In this document: positions 23,793 to 35,115 of the stretch, in pieces
Layout of the letters: each line of letters starts with the position of its first letter
Numbering within the stretch: the stretch's first letter is position 1
DNA from: Phoenix dactylifera
Lineage: Eukaryota; Streptophyta; Magnoliopsida; Arecales; Arecaceae
NCBI RefSeq assembly: GCF_009389715.1
Contig: NC_052399.1
Coordinates: 13,953,646 to 14,017,645 of the forward strand
Length of the DNA stretch: 64,000 nt
Direction: 5' to 3'
The notes under the pieces: generated by a model
The model's input: the letters and a program-made list of their open reading frames with translations, nothing else
The model's database searches: none
What the model was told of the DNA's origin: nothing
Program-made: the position numbers and the translations under genes

Positions 23793-24216
23793 TGATGCAG
23801 CACCAGTGCGGGGAAGAGAAGAAGAAGGAAGAACAAGAGAGGAAGAAGGAAGAAGAGGTTCTAGAGACACAGGAAGAAGAGAAGGGGAGGAGGAGGAGGA
23901 AGAATAAGATCTGGGGGAAAAGAAATTCTTAATCATTCATTAAACCCTAATCATGAAAATAGTTCCCTATATATAGGGCCCAAATACACAACTTGCATAA
24001 ACCCCCCTTACACAGAAATAAATCCTAATGAACTCACAAATAACACAAATAAGCCCTAAAATGCAAATAAGCCCAGAAATAAAATAAACTACAAATAAAC
24101 CCTAGAATGCAAATAAGCCCAAAAATAAAATAATAAAATAAATATGCAAATAAACGAGTCTGGCTCAATCCGGGGGCTCAGGATCATCTGGATGAAGGGC
24201 TCTGATGTCCCCATCA
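23793..24216 (-). repeat. 3' LTR of the Gypsy element
   Basis: 424 bp, matching 28209-28632 except for about three substitutions. It bears TG...CA ends. The internal frame terminates inside it at 24165. Confidence 0.95.
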
Positions 24217-25979
24217 ACTCCTCCCGGGTGAGAAAAACTCGACCCCGTCGAGTACAGGTCTGGCCGGCTGTCGTACTGCTCCAGAAGATCGGGGTCAATG
24301 CGCTGCAACTGTGCTTTGGAAATCCACGTCACATCAGACTTTGGTCGACCTTTCCACCGAACAAGGTAACGTTGGTAACCACCGTTCCTGCTTGAAATAA
24401 CCTGCTCATCCAATATATGTTCTATTTGTTCTCTGCGTGCATGAAATTTGGGAGGTGGTGGCTCAACAGCAGGTAATAGGGCAGGGTATCCAACATAGGC
24501 AGGTATATCAATAAAGGGGTCGGAAGGCAGGAATATTATCTTTTTGTATGGGACTAAATCTTCAATATTAAATGTCGCACTAATCCCATAGTCATCAGGA
24601 AGATCCACAACATATGCATTCGAACTGGTTTTCTTTAAGATTTTGAACTGTTCTGCACTACAAATTTGCAATTTCTTAAACGTTTCCGAAGAAAGTCGTT
24701 CAAACCTAATTCTTATCATGATGTAATCTCTTTCACTTAACTCATTATAACGTCTGTGTAAATCAGCAAAGGATTTATATTTTAAGTTATTAAAGTGACT
24801 ACAATTGCTGATTTCTCGATGCAATGAATGTGGATGTGATACAATTGATTGTGCAGACTCAAAGACTCTATACTGATGAGAAATGAAAAACAGGTCTATG
24901 GGTTGCCTAAGTTTGTAATCATGCACTACTTCGAATGGACTCATACCTATGGACTTGTTAACCGAACTATTACATGCAAACTCAACTGTCGGTAACATTA
25001 AATTCCAGGTCCTAGCATATGCATTCGGTCTGAGCCTATGATGTAGAAGGTTGGGCAGAGATGCTCCGGGAACTAGATCGATTGCGCGTTGGATATCATG
25101 CATTGGAGAAAGTGCATCCGGAAGATCATCAGGGAGTGCATCATGAAACTCCTCTAGAAGAGAAACTACTACTGGGGAATGTTCAAGGTTGGACTCTGCA
25201 TGGGTATCTTTAGCTACAAGTGCCAATTCAGGTGACTTGCTCTCAATATCTGTCACTACCTCTTCCACAATAGTGATGTGAAGTGGCTTGGTTGTACTTA
25301 GATCAATAGTCTCCCTTTGGGAATCATTTTGGACAAAGTCTAATTCTGTAGGTTCGTCTTCAAAGTCTTCTTCATAGTCTTCTATATTTGGTTCATAGAC
25401 TTCTTCGACATATTCGGCCTCTTGGTTCCTAACTTCTGGTTCAGTAATCGGGTAGGTCTTAGTGGAACATTGGGGCACTATATGGCCGAATTGTTGACAC
25501 CTAGAGTATTGGGTTTGGTGCCTAGGAGAGTGGGGAAGGACTACAGGTGGTGCGACCAAACCGATTTTAGTTTGGGCTGTAACAGGGGTTGGCGATTTAG
25601 GGGTCCTAGAATTTTGCACGAGCTCACGGATCTCTTGTTGGAATTCCTTGTTTCCAGCCCGCATGGCAACGATTTGTTCTAAGAGAGACCTCAAAATGTC
25701 GGAATTCATGGTAGCTACAGGGGTTTTAGGTTGATTGAGATAGTGCTCCATATCACTACAGGTTGGCTTGCACTGATGACACTGGGTGATGATGTGAAAT
25801 GTAGTGTCACTAATGGAATTCATGGTAGCTACAGGGGTTTTAGGTTGATTGAGATAGTGCTCCATATCACTACAGGTTGGCTTGCACTGATGACACTGGG
25901 TGATGATGTGAAATGTAGTGTCACTAATGGAATTCATGGTAGCTACAGGGGTTTTAGGTTGATTGAGATAGTGCTCCAT
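24165..25979 (-). CDS. Gag/integrase-tail fusion protein of a chromodomain Gypsy element
   Basis: One 604-aa frame. Residues 1-114 hold a 38-aa unit (MEHYLNQPKTPVATMNS...) in three copies, the last one partial. A coiled gag-like stretch follows, then a zinc knuckle (RCQQFGHIVPQC) in which the first cysteine of CX2CX4HX4C is replaced by tyrosine. An acidic linker leads to the segment that precedes RT in Gypsy polyproteins (LLEEFHDALPDDLPDALSPM, DLVPGASLPNL). After HHRLRPNAYA the frame joins the integrase C-terminal region (LMLPTVEFACNSSVNKSIGM), then a GPF-like region and a chromodomain (YQRYLVRWKGRPKSDVTWI). RT, RNase H and the integrase catalytic core are missing without loss of frame. The protein cannot drive its own transposition; use in trans is conceivable. 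Confidence 0.85.
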   Translation of the reverse strand: MEHYLNQPKTPVATMNSISDTTFHIITQCHQCKPTCSDMEHYLNQPKTPVATMNSISDTTFHIITQCHQCKPTCSDMEHYLNQPKTPVATMNSDILRSLLEQIVAMRAGNKEFQQEIRELVQNSRTPKSPTPVTAQTKIGLVAPPVVLPHSPRHQTQYSRCQQFGHIVPQCSTKTYPITEPEVRNQEAEYVEEVYEPNIEDYEEDFEDEPTELDFVQNDSQRETIDLSTTKPLHITIVEEVVTDIESKSPELALVAKDTHAESNLEHSPVVVSLLEEFHDALPDDLPDALSPMHDIQRAIDLVPGASLPNLLHHRLRPNAYARTWNLMLPTVEFACNSSVNKSIGMSPFEVVHDYKLRQPIDLFFISHQYRVFESAQSIVSHPHSLHREISNCSHFNNLKYKSFADLHRRYNELSERDYIMIRIRFERLSSETFKKLQICSAEQFKILKKTSSNAYVVDLPDDYGISATFNIEDLVPYKKIIFLPSDPFIDIPAYVGYPALLPAVEPPPPKFHARREQIEHILDEQVISSRNGGYQRYLVRWKGRPKSDVTWISKAQLQRIDPDLLEQYDSRPDLYSTGSSFSHPGGVDGDIRALHPDDPEPPD

Positions 25980-26042
25980 ATCACTACAGGTTGGCTTGCA
26001 CTGATGACACTGGGTGATGATGTGAAATGTAGTGTCACTAAT
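25701..26042 (-). repeat. Three tandem copies of a 114-bp (38-codon) unit
   Basis: GGAATTCATG-type unit starts recur at 25701, 25815 and 25929, an exact 114-bp period. The copies are essentially identical. Because 114 is a multiple of three, the expansion keeps the reading frame of the 604-aa protein. The high identity implies recent amplification, or assembly from a recent duplication. Confidence 0.95.
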
Positions 26043-28193
26043 GAAACCCTTATAAGTATGATGCAGGACCAGATTTGATACAGGACAACCTACTAATGCA
26101 ATCTATTATGATTTCAGAAATCAGCAAGTCTTCACAATAATAGCTTAAATTTAAATGTTGCTGATTTTTACTTCGGTTATTCAGAATTAAGGATTAAGAT
26201 TATTCAATTTAAGAAATTAGATTGCAATCAAGTAGTACAGTTGTTCTGATCCTAAATCAATATGATCGAATAATGTTGAGAAACGTCCTGTTACTAGGGT
26301 GTGCTAATTTAATGTCAAGATTTAAAGGGTAATAGGACGGGTTCGGAAGTGAGAGGTTCAATGTTCTGAATTATAACAGCAATATAAGTTTTCAAAATGT
26401 GGCTATCATGCAAGAGAACTAGAATATAATTAAATGAACAAGCCAGAAAAAGTAGAAACCTATCACCTGTGGCGGATGCAGTCAACCAGAATCGTCTGCT
26501 CGTGGAGTCTCGGACACGAAGTTGGCGCCGGGCAGAGCTAGCTGGAGTTATGGACCTGCATCTACAGCACAAGGCTTCCGGGGCTGTTGAAATGGGCTGA
26601 AGAACAATCTGGTTTGGGCCTGAGATCGGACCTGCAGCCGCTTGGGCTTGGGCCGCGCTCAATTGATGGCGCACGGGCTTGGGCCAGTACAGAAGCAAGA
26701 GCGGCTGGGGCCTTGGTTCGTGCGGGAAAGATGGATGGCCAAGGGGGAGAGCAGATGAGGGAGGCGACGGTGATGGCCAAGGGGGAGAGCAGATGAGGGA
26801 GGCGACGGTTGGGATGGCGGCCGAAGTCGGGGAGGTGCTGTGGTGGTGCTCGGGGTGGCGGTGGCGAGGATGGCGTGGGTCCGGTGTCGTTCACGGGAGA
26901 CGTCCTCGGGTCGCAGTGAAGGCGGACACAGCGGCGGCGGCGGACGAGGCTCGGTGGAGACGGAGCCCGGCGGAGGTGGCGCAACAGAGATGGAGCGGCA
27001 GAGAGAAGGCTGCCGCGAAAGATGAGCGGCGGCAGACTCGGCGAGGCGGCGGAAATGGGGTTGGCACGACGGCGGCGAGGAGGAAAGGCGGAGCGGCTAG
27101 TGGTGGCGCTGCAGGCGGAGCTCGGCGACGGCGGCGAAGGGGTGGCACGACGGCGGCGAGGAGGAAAGGCGGAGCGGCCAGAGGCGGCGCTGCAGGCGGA
27201 GCTCGGCGACGGCGGCGAAGGGGACGGTGGAAACCCTAGGGTTTCCTTTTCGGCAGAACAGAGGTTGGTATTTTTTTTTTTTTTTTTTGAGGGGAAACAC
27301 GTGCAGGTCACGTGATCCGACTTCTTCTTTTTTTTTTTTTTTTTTTTTTGAGACACGTGAGATCACGTGTGTTGTTATAACCTTGGATCCGGTCGGATTC
27401 GGGTTGTCGGGCGTGAACCGCTCCGATAACCCGTTAGTTCCTCACGTGCAAGGCACGTGTATTTTTTTTTTTTTTTTGGAATGGATCCGGGCTAGCAGAG
27501 AAACGGGTAACGGGTTTGGATCTTACCCGTTAGGTTTGTTTTCTTCAACCTCCCGATGGTTTCGGGAGAAGGCTCCGATCTTCACGGCGATGGCGGTGGC
27601 CGGGGCTCTGGGACCTATGGCGGCGGACGGGGCCGGTCACGGGCTCCGGCCGGCGGCGCTTCCGGTGACGCGTCGGCAGTCACGGCTGCGGCTCCGTGAC
27701 CTGCAGCGGGGAATGGCTGGTGTTCCCGGGTTTGCCACTGGTCGGCCGTGGGCGGCGCGGGCGAGCTGGTGGCGCTGCTGACGTTGTGCGCGGGGTGAAG
27801 GCGGCCGTGGGCGCGACGGGTGGTGGGATTTGGCTCCTCCGACGGTGGGCTCGGGCCTTCACTGGGCAGCGGCGGCGACTGATGGATCAAGTCAGAGAGA
27901 CGCGAAGGAGAGTCTGGTGCAGGGGCTGTGGCTCTTTCTTCTCTCTCGGCTGCAGAACTTTTTTTTTTTTTTTTTTGCTCTGGTGAAGACACAGACCGAG
28001 AGAGAGGGGGGGTCGGATGCGGATGGCTGTCGATCTGGGCCTTCACAGACTCGGCAGTGATCCTTTTTTTTTTTTTTTTTCTTTGGTGAGCGGACTGACA
28101 GAGGGAAGGGGTCTGTTCTTGTTGTTGATGGTAACCGAAGGAAAGAAAAACTGTTGACGGATCGGGGCTTTGGCAATAGAAGCAAAACCGGTT
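26043..28193 (-). other. GC-rich 5' leader of the Gypsy element
   Basis: About 2.1 kb between the primer site and the coding frame. It holds five oligo-A tracts in sense orientation (on the plus strand, T-runs at 27271-27288, 27328-27349, 27462-27477, 27959-27976 and 28064-28080). It also holds a GC-rich tandem duplication of about 84 bp at 27062-27225 and six CACGTG palindromes at 27298-27459. Long open frames in both strands (for example 26562-27356 and 27615-28352) are low-complexity Pro/Arg/Ser/Lys sequences and not credible proteins. Confidence 0.7.
27062..27225. repeat. GC-rich tandem duplication in the leader
   Basis: Two adjacent units share GCACGACGGCGGCGAGGAGG, AAAGGCGGAGCGGC and GGCGCTGCAGGCGGAGCTCG, ending in GGCGACGGCGGCGAAGGGG. 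There are only a few mismatches. Confidence 0.85.
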
Positions 28194-28205
28194 GCTCTGA
28201 TACCA
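28194..28205 (-). other. Primer binding site for initiator tRNA-Met
   Basis: The minus strand reads TGGTATCAGAGC, three bases inside the 5' LTR (28209-28632). This is the standard site complementary to the 3' end of initiator tRNA-Met. It fixes the element's orientation as minus. Confidence 0.92.
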
Positions 28206-28208
28206 AGT

Positions 28209-28632
28209 TGATGCAGCACCAGTGCAGGGAAGAGAAGAAGAAGGAAGAACAAGAGAGGAAGAAGGAAGAAGAGGTTCTAGAGACACAGGAAGAAGAGAAG
28301 GGGAGGAGGAAGAGGAAGAATAAGATCTGGGGGAAAAGAAATTCTTAATCATTCATTAAACCCTAATCATGAAAATAGTTCCCTATATATAGGGCCCAAA
28401 TACACAACTTGCATAAACCCCCCTTACACAGAAATAAATCCTAATGAACCCACAAATAACACAAATAAGCCCTAAAATGCAAATAAGCCCAGAAATAAAA
28501 TAAACTACAAATAAACCCTAGAATGCAAATAAGCCCAAAAATAAAATAATAAAATAAATATGCAAATAAACGAGTCTGGCTCAATCCGGGGGCTCAGGAT
28601 CATCTGGATGAAGGGCTCTGATGTCCCCATCA
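28209..28632 (-). repeat. 5' LTR of the Gypsy element
   Basis: 424 bp with TG...CA ends. Partner of 23793-24216. A TATATATA box lies around 28385-28393. Confidence 0.95.
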
Positions 28633-28637
28633 CAGGG

Positions 28638-29691
28638 CACCTCAATATATAGGGTCATTGCTCCATAAGCAATCATTGGAGCCATTCGATGAGAGGAGTG
28701 CAAGAAATGATGAAGATGATAAAGAAGATATAATGGATCAAACAAAATGAAAAGGACTACAAAGAAGGTCTAAGAAGAGAAGGGTAATCTCAGCTTCCAG
28801 GATGATGCACTAACAGTATTCAGTGGTGGACAGGCACCTGAGAAGTGAGAATCATATTAAGACAAAATGATAACTCGAAGGATCTAATTAAAGATATTTA
28901 AATCATAGAGGATGTCAGTGCGGATTGGTCGAAGTAGAGATGGCGACACTGCTATAATTTTTCTAAAAATATTTGTTACTTTGTCTAGGAGTGGCATAAG
29001 CACTTTTTTTCCAATTGCTTGTTGCTTTCTACCGTAATAGTAAATAATGTCCATAACAGTAGTAGTTATCACTTTATCTGCAAAATTGATTTGATAATAG
29101 AAGAAATAATGAACACAAATTAATATTTGTATTGCCAATAATAAAATCAGTAGGGTCCATTATCACAACTGCACAACTAACATCTTGAGCATTAAGTAAG
29201 ATCAAATCCGGTCAAAGAAGATTTAGACTTAACCATTGTGATAAAATATTTGCCCTAGCTTGCCTTAACAAGTTCCAAGTCTAGCCAAAACTTTACAACC
29301 CTAAGCTTCGGCTATCTTTAGTAAAATGGATAATGCATGATATCTCGTTTCAGCCAATAATTACCCCAACAAAATAATAACAAAATTATGATAATATAGT
29401 TGCAATGTTTGTCCTCGATAGGCTAGTGTGCTTGGCTTGGTTTGAGCAAGTCTAAAATCTTCAATTTGCCCAATTGGATGCTTGATTTTTATAAAAGATA
29501 AATTCTGCATATATGAGACCCCACGTATTTTACTCATATTTTTTGGCAACAAATCTTTCAAAATGCAAATTGTGAAAAAATTTTATGACAACGACAGTTT
29601 TTGTTAGGCCAAAAAAATAAATTTTTATTTAGAATAGACCATCATAATACATCCGATGCAAATCTAACTCAGACAGCTAACATATTCTTCT
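28638..29691. other. Intergenic, nothing recognised
   Basis: AT-rich right flank of the LTR element. No gene or repeat border is supported. Confidence 0.45.
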
Positions 29692-32600
29692 TCTTCTTCT
29701 TTTTTTTTTTTTTTGCTAAAACGGAGGTATCATATATAACATGTATGGATACACCAAAGAAAATCAAAAAGTAATACATCACGGATAGCACTAGGTAACT
29801 CTACCTCGCCCACCCATAGGTGGTCCCTAGAGTAGTCGGCAAGAAAGGAAGCCACCCAATCTGCAGCCCTATTGGCCTCCTTGAACACATGTCTCACATG
29901 GATCACCAATCCATCACAAACCATAGCCCGGATGTCTCTCAACAGCAAGTGGTAATTGCCAACCCCACCCGATGCCTGTAGGATCCACCCAATGATTGTC
30001 GAAGAGTCGCCCTCCAGGAGGACCTCTCGTCCCAGTAAAGCACGCCAAACATAGCTCAATCCCGACCAAGCCGCTCTCAATGCCACTGCTGGCACCGAGG
30101 TATCGAACAAGTGGCAGCCCCCGGCCGCGATCACCCTAGAATTCGGGCCCCTAACAACGAAGCCCGCACCTCCACACCTACCGCCCTGCAAGACGCATCC
30201 ATCGAAATTGATTTTGAGGAAACTTGGGGATGGAGGCTCCCGGGTGAAAAACACTATACGGGGCTCTCCACGAGCAGTTGTAGAGCCCTAGATGTCCCAA
30301 GCTGTCAAAGGTCTATCCGAGCAGATCGCCTAAGAGGTCTCCACTGCCAGCAACCGCACCCTCTCCACCGCCACCCCTAGTGTGGGGCTCCTCTTGCCAA
30401 ATGTCCATGCATTCCTCGCTAGCCAAATCTGATAGGCAGCATAAGTCGCCTGCATTGCCTCCGATCTGGACTGCGAGGCCACGGTTAAGTGTCGGAGAAC
30501 TTGAAGAAAGGCCATCGCGTGGCGCCATAAGTCCATGGGGAAACCTGTCATCTTCCAGATCCTCCGGGCCCGGTGGCACTAGAAGATAGCATGGTCTAGC
30601 GATTCATCAATCCTCCACCCAAGCATCTCCCATCACATCCACCCTCTGACCATCACCGACCAACCACCTGCATCTCGATAGGACCAATGGCATGTACCTA
30701 CAGATTTCGCGCCAAACTAATGACTCCCTCCAACCCCCAGGTGGGGTCCCACTACTCCCAACAGGGCTATACACTACTCCCAACAGGACTATACCGGGCA
30801 ACCATCAACTAACTCCAAACAGACTGTGGCTCCGAGATAACCCTGGCAGCATGTTGAGCAATCAACGCCTCCCTCCTGATCAATAGAGACAGGATACCTA
30901 GCCCCCCTGCCCTAGTCGGTTGGCATATCGACTCTGAGTCCACCAGATGAACCCCCCAGCCACCGCCCTATGACCCCTAGATAAATCTCCGCGCAAGCCT
31001 CTCAATCCTCATCAACACCATCTTGGGGACAACGGTGTTCGACATCAAGTAAACAGGCATGGAGCAGAGTACAGACCTAACCAGGATCACCCTCCCCATC
31101 ATAGAGAGCGATGTCGCTTTCCAACCCTCCAACCTCTGCTGCACCCAGTGCACCACGTTCTGAGAGTCCGAGATACGCAATCTCCTCCCAGTAATCGGGA
31201 CTCCCAAATAGGTCTATGGCCCATCCTGCTCCCTCATGCCCAGAGTCTTCCTGATCTCCTGTCGCACCCGCACCGCAGTTCTCAGGCTAAAAGCAACTGT
31301 CGATTTTTGGAGGTTTACCCTCTGACCTGAAGCCCGACAGTAATCCTCCAAAATTCTCCGAAGAACAATAGCATCCCTAGGCTGAGCTCTGGCCAATAGA
31401 AGGCAGTCATCTGCAAAGAGAAAGTGGAAGATCGGCTGAGCACCTGGGGCCGAAACATTGGCCTCCGGCACCCGCTCCCCATAGGCATATCGAAGAGCAC
31501 GAGACAATGAGTCAGCACAAATGATAAAAAGGTATGGGGAAAGGGACAACTCTGGCGCAGACCGACGGACGTTCGAAAGAAGGGCGATGGTGCACCGCTG
31601 ATCAAGATGGAAAAAGATGCCCCCTACACACACCCCATAATCCAGAAATCCAAGTCTCATAAAAGTCGAAACTCATCAAAGCCCTCCGTAAGAAACACCA
31701 CCGGATTCTATCGTAAGCTCGCTCCATATCGAGCTTCACGGCCATGTACCTCCACCGCGACATTCGCTGCAAGTCCCACATCATCTCCTGGGCTATCATG
31801 GTATTGTCGGTGATGCTGCGGTGCCCGACAAAGGCCCTTTGCTCTGGACAAATCAGACAAGGAAGTAGAGGCTGTAACCTCCCAACCAGCACCTTTGCCA
31901 CCACCTTGTAAAGGATGGTACAAAGGCTGATGGGCTTGAATAGGCTAGGCTCCATCGCATCCTGCCGCTTCGGATTAGAGTGATAAAAGTCGCATTCCAA
32001 TCATCCATCATAACTGTTGACCTAAAAAATGGCTGAACTACCCACCGATCTTCCAACAATACCCCATATCTCCTGAAGAAAAAGGGAAGGAACCCATCAG
32101 GGCCCAGGGGCCTTGTCCTCCCCCAAAGCCCACACCGCTCTCCTGATCTCTCGCTCAGACACCTCCGCAAACATAGCAGCGTTCTCCGACGGCCCGACCA
32201 TCGTGTCCGAATGCGGGAAGACTGCCCCGCTATCCGAGCCCCCCTCCTCTGTCCACCTCGACTGGAAGAAGTCAACTAGGAGACGTCTGATCAAGCTCTC
32301 CTCCTCCAGTCGTGACCCCGCCTCATCCCTCGGGGATCTGATCATGCTCTGCTGTCTCCTGATGATGGTAGACCGGTAGAAAAACTAGATGTTCCTATCC
32401 CCTTCCTGCAACCACTAGATCCTAGACTTCTGCCTCCAAAACACCTCCTGCTGCCTCAAAAGAGAATGATGCTCCGCAAGCCTCTGCCGAAGAGTACACA
32501 TATTGTCCTCGAGGAGACCTCTCAAATTGTCCCCCATCCCCTGTAACTCCAAGATGGACGCCTCCACCTCCTCTAATCTCCTAAAAATGTCTCCCACACA

Positions 32601-32900
32601 CTCACGATTCCATCGCTGAAGTCTGTGCCTAGTAAGCTCCAACCTGCTGAGAGATCCGCTACATGGTGTCGCCCGTACCGGCATCGCCCAGGCCTTTTGC
32701 ACAACATTCCAAGAATGGGGGTACTCTAGCCACAATCTCTCGAAGCAGAATGGTAGGTGGTGGTGTGACTGGTCAACTGTGGAGAGTAGAAGTGGACGAT
32801 GGTCAGAAGCAATCCGAACAAGGTGGCGCACTTGGAAAGCCGGAAACTGCTGAATCCAGCACAGCGACACAACGACCCTGTCGGTCCTCTTCCACACCTT
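29692..32900 (-). mobile_element. 5'-truncated LINE (plant L1 type with RNase H), decayed
   Basis: On the minus strand the order is as follows. The last part of the endonuclease (IASDHRPLLLS, about 32790-32830). RT blocks (FKPISLCTILYKVVAKVLVGRL, EQRAFVGHRSITDN, VKLDMERAYDRIRW at 31650-32000; LFADDCLLLARA at about 31390-31430). The downstream thumb and zf-RVT stretch (30970-31210, 30320-30580). An RNase H-like domain (LKINFDGCVLQGG...AGFVVRGP, 29730-30230) ending VFKEANRAADWVASF. Frames are broken by stops and shifts. A 3' oligo-A tail appears as the T-run at about 29692-29715. The 5' end is missing near 32900. The endonuclease catalytic N terminus and ORF1 are absent, so the copy is dead. 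Confidence 0.9.
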
Positions 32901-35070
32901 GGTATATTAGGGGAGGGAGGAGGCCCTATCGATCCTCTCCCACACCCTTGTTCCACATGGTATATCACTTTGGAAGATATTGGCACTACCACGTTGCATC
33001 AGTCCGAACCAAAATGTCAAACGTTTTCCTTGGATGGGATTGGAGGAGGCCTTTGGCGAATTCTGTCATTGGCTTGACAACTATTCTCATTGGAGGGGGA
33101 AAAAAGGACCATCAATATTGTCGAGCGTTATTATTTAAATAAACAAAACATCTCGAGGATACGCCCGGCTGCCGCTTACTATGTTTTTTTTTTTTCCGAA
33201 GTGTCGCTTACTTTGTTGCGAGGGCATTTGATTTCATTAATGACACCATGAGACTTAGAGGGCTCGAACCGTGGCTTTCTTTCAATAAATTAGATATGCA
33301 TTGCTCCTGCTCGGTCCATATACAATAGCTTTCATGGCAGATTTCCGTCCAAATCTGATCAATAAATCCAACTAAATTAGTTGGAATTCATGTTTGCTGA
33401 ATATGTTATTTTTGGTATCAGTTTTGTTATTTTCTGATGCACTCGTTACAGTTTTTTGGATGAGACTTACTAAATGCACCACGAATTTTTCCTTCTCAAA
33501 ACAAAAAGAAAACACTTGGAATATTAGAGATCCCTGGTCACTGGAAAAATTTACATGGGTTCGAAACAGTAGTCTTGGGAGTTTTTTCTTTCGTATGGGT
33601 CAGCATTCATCATGCCTAACCACCTGGGCAAGATCAGGCTAAGGACAAGCCTGAATGCCTGATAGAAGGGTTTAATGGGCAAGTGAAGACCCAAGCCAAG
33701 TTGTCTTCACCAAAAACACAAAATGAAAACAAAAAACAAGATATTTAAAAAAAAAAAAGAGAAACAGAGAGAGTACCTAGGCCGAGAGGTCCTAACTGGC
33801 TCATTTGCATCTCTGGAAATGGTATGGAAGAAATGATGTTAAAGAAACAAGGACTTGGCTTTACCTACATCTTTGTGTAAGTTTAATTAAGTCATCTACA
33901 TATAAAATGGATCGTGCAAAACCCTAAACTTGTGGGTGTCATATTCTCTTTCTTTTAGGGACTACACAATTTGAATCTAAATTATGCAATGTGTAGTGGA
34001 TCTTTCTAACTGAGCCCAATGAGTGTAATATCATTTTCACCACGACGACGCTCGTTGGAGCAGCAAAGGTCTGTTAGAGTAGTCGCTACTAAGATTGAAT
34101 CAGGTCTCTTCGACATGATTCTATATTAGAGCTGATCGTGGGCTAGACCTTGGACATATTTATTTTTGGTTGGGCTTCAGGCTGGATCTAATTAAAATTT
34201 GGCAGTTTCTGTATGCCCAAGTCCGGCGTATGATCGGCCCTATTCTGCATAAACTTTCAGAAAAACTATTACTCAAGTAAAAAATAAGCTTATTTTAAAA
34301 ATCAGCAAAAAGTCGATAGATGAAGGGAAAAAAAAAAAGAGAGATAGTGGTCTTGAAACTCTATCACATTAATGAATCCGTGGGCCATTTGGTTAAGTTA
34401 CAATCAATGTAATATAGAATAATTTATAATTCTCCTTTCAGTTGATTTAATGCAATACTTGGATATTGTAGTAGATAATGAATGCCTAAAAAGCTCTTGC
34501 TAACATAAACCAGCATCTTATTTATTTAAGAAAGAAAACTAATGAATGCCTGGGATTCGCAACGACTCCAACAACCCCCTCTCCCTTTTTCGCGAGAAAG
34601 TGACCTAAGTATTCTTGAAGTTAATAAAACACAAAAAAGCCCCGTACCGACATGTTGTCTCTGTACTGCTTTAATTGAGTATCACTACAACCGTATTATG
34701 ATTGCTAGGGATGACATGCTAAAATCCATATTATTGTTACACTCCATGTATATATGGTTTAATTAACCTACTATTCGGGTTACATCCTTGATCCGGCTGT
34801 GACACAATTTTGGAGGGAATCCAAAAAAATTGAGTCCAATCCGAAAAAGTATGTATCACCGAACGTTATACCATAATAATGAAATACCTATATGTAGTGT
34901 TTATATTTTTCTCTGAACTCAAAATTTTAATTAAATGTTCTTATGCAATGCCACATTTGGTTGGAAAGCAAGATTGACAATAACACGTCCACGATTTAAG
35001 ATAAAGCTACTAAAGATTGTACGAGGAGCCGAAGACAACCCCCTCAAACTTGACTACTTAGAATCAAGAC
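32901..35070. other. Intergenic, nothing recognised
   Basis: AT-rich. A T-run at 33184-33195 and a small duplication of CCTCTTCCACACC-type sequence near 32885-32950 are the only visible irregularities. Confidence 0.45.
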
Positions 35071-35072
35071 CT

Positions 35073-35074
<2 letters not shown>

Positions 35075-35114
<40 letters not shown>
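35075..35114. repeat. (TA)20 microsatellite
   Basis: Twenty uninterrupted TA units, flanked on both sides by CTGG. Confidence 0.97.

Positions 35115-35115
<1 letters not shown>

Larger units (their letters stand above)
23788..28637 (-). mobile_element. Complete Gypsy-type LTR retrotransposon, pol deleted
   Basis: The element is 23793-28632 (4840 bp) and is flanked by the exact 5-bp duplication CAGGG (23788-23792 and 28633-28637). The LTRs (23793-24216 and 28209-28632) are both 424 bp, begin TGATG and end CATCA. They differ at only three positions that I can see, so the insertion is young. On the minus strand the 5' LTR is 28632-28209, followed by the primer site at 28205-28194 (TGGTATCAGAGC). 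A polypurine tract, GGGAGGAGT, precedes the 3' LTR (24228-24217). A TATATATA motif lies in the LTR. The coding part is one 604-codon frame that lacks protease, RT, RNase H and integrase core. The 2.1-kb leader is GC-rich with oligo-A tracts. Confidence 0.95.

Noticed and set aside
26562..28352. Several frames of 180-260 codons in the retrotransposon leader
   Set aside because: Low-complexity Lys, Pro, Ser or Arg runs driven by homopolymers and GC repeats, with no domain and overlapping frames on both strands.
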